Part shown: one piece after another, positions 63,527-64,000 of the stretch
How the letters are laid out: each line of letters opens with the position of its first letter
Numbering within the stretch: position 1 is the stretch's first letter
Assembly (NCBI RefSeq): GCF_014192415.1
Contig: NZ_JACHXY010000001.1
Coordinates: 1,240,001-1,304,000 of the forward strand
DNA: 64,000 nucleotides
From: Microbacterium proteolyticum
GTDB lineage: Bacteria; Actinomycetota; Actinomycetes; Actinomycetales; Microbacteriaceae
Reading direction: 5' to 3'
Made by a program: the position numbers and the translations under genes
Notes under the pieces: generated by a model
Told to the model about the DNA's origin: nothing
Seen by the model: the letters and a program-made list of their open reading frames with translations, nothing else
Database searches by the model: none

Positions 63527-64000
63527 ATGTACGGCACGTACCTTCGGCGCGAGCTCGCCGGCCGCACCAAACAGACCGTGATCGTCGCGGTGGGACTCGC
63601 GATCGCGATCGCGCTCGTCATCGTCGTCAACGCGCTCTCGGCGGGCGTCCGCGACGCACAGTCGCAGGCGCTGTCGTCGGTGTACGGCGTCGGCACCGAC
63701 CTCACCGTGACCGGCGCCCAGACCGAGCCCGGGCAGGGCGGCGGCCCGCGCTTCGACTTCGACGCCGACGCGGGCACGACCACCGACGGGACCACGACGC
63801 TCAGCCAGTCGCGGCTGATCACCGACATGCGACGCGGCACGCTCGACGCCTCCACCGTCACCACCGTCGACGGCCTCGACGGCGTCTCCGCCGCGACCGG
63901 CGCGTTGTCGCTGACGAACACCACCTTCTCGGGGCAGATGCCCGACCGCAGCGCCGAGGCCGGAACCACGCAGGGAGACGGGATGCCGCAGCAGCCGCCC
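63527..64000 (+). CDS. FtsX-type ABC transporter permease, N-terminal part
   Basis: The first 158 codons only; the gene runs past the window. It starts MYGTYLRRELAGRTKQ, one membrane helix (about 16-40), then an extracellular segment rich in Asp/Thr/Gly beginning the MacB/FtsX-type periplasmic domain (SVYGVGTDLTVTGAQ). GGAAGGAG precedes the ATG. It is divergent from a two-component system, the usual arrangement for antimicrobial-peptide or macrolide efflux permeases. Confidence 0.8.
   Translation, partial: MYGTYLRRELAGRTKQTVIVAVGLAIAIALVIVVNALSAGVRDAQSQALSSVYGVGTDLTVTGAQTEPGQGGGPRFDFDADAGTTTDGTTTLSQSRLITDMRRGTLDASTVTTVDGLDGVSAATGALSLTNTTFSGQMPDRSAEAGTTQGDGMPQQPP

Overview
The window is very GC-rich DNA with dense, often overlapping genes, frequent GTG starts and many leaderless promoters. 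The gene families (RamB, actinobacterial FdhD/FdhF, a DUF2273/Asp23 envelope operon, YhgE/Pip, TcrY/TrcR-like two-component pair) point to a high-GC Actinomycetota chromosome, most likely a Microbacteriaceae member close to Microbacterium. That placement is an inference from gene content and word usage. No rRNA, tRNA, CRISPR array, intact insertion sequence or phage gene was seen. The 7-mer GGATGCC (or GGCATCC) is strikingly over-represented almost everywhere.

Layout. 1-2457: the start of an SRPBCC gene, its ArsR regulator, and an orphan AAA ATPase in an odd, less GC-rich patch. 2458-7507: a persulfide-response unit (CoA-disulfide reductase-rhodanese plus CstR-like repressor, divergent from a Cys-rich small protein, around one perfect palindrome), an As(III)-type ArsR divergent from a Fic protein, a DUF429 protein and a small membrane protein. 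7541-9987: a citrate synthase with a five-copy 20-bp repeat at its 3' end, divergent from an HTH-citrate synthase fusion. 10065-12103: molybdenum cofactor genes moeA and mobA. 12410-17695: DUF1990 protein, then the glyoxylate shunt genes aceB and aceA with their ramB-like regulator. 17843-20983: a six-gene Asp23 envelope-stress operon. 21202-24448: fdhD and an FdhF/YdeP molybdo-oxidoreductase, the likely users of the cofactor made by moeA/mobA.

24669-33274: a GNAT-AAA+ fusion, glycerate kinase, purL, a 44-residue membrane protein, a YCII protein, two tandem paralogous membrane-anchored proteins with identical promoters, and DUF3253 and DUF2071 proteins. 33328-36765: a glycine-betaine/proline ABC importer. 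37221-43070: chorismate mutase, AI-2E-type transporter, a lactonase coupled to purA, a Pr6Pr membrane protein and a CPBP protease. 43267-46769: a membrane sensor with a degenerate class III cyclase domain, translationally coupled to a MscS channel whose cyclic-nucleotide domain is also degenerate. 46799-55269: lipoprotein PPIase, secreted multidomain GH43 enzyme, argG, a GntP-type permease, two further membrane proteins. 55416-64000: TrmB-like regulator, a TetR / Walker-less ABC ATPase / YhgE-Pip operon, a glycosyltransferase, a histidine kinase-response regulator pair, and the start of an ABC permease divergent from that pair.

The most unusual items are the paired decay of cyclase and cyclic-nucleotide sensor around a MscS channel, the GNAT-AAA+ fusion, the Walker-less ATPase in the YhgE operon, the repeated palindromic intergenic element, and the over-used heptamer. 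All calls are by reading; no database search or alignment program was run.
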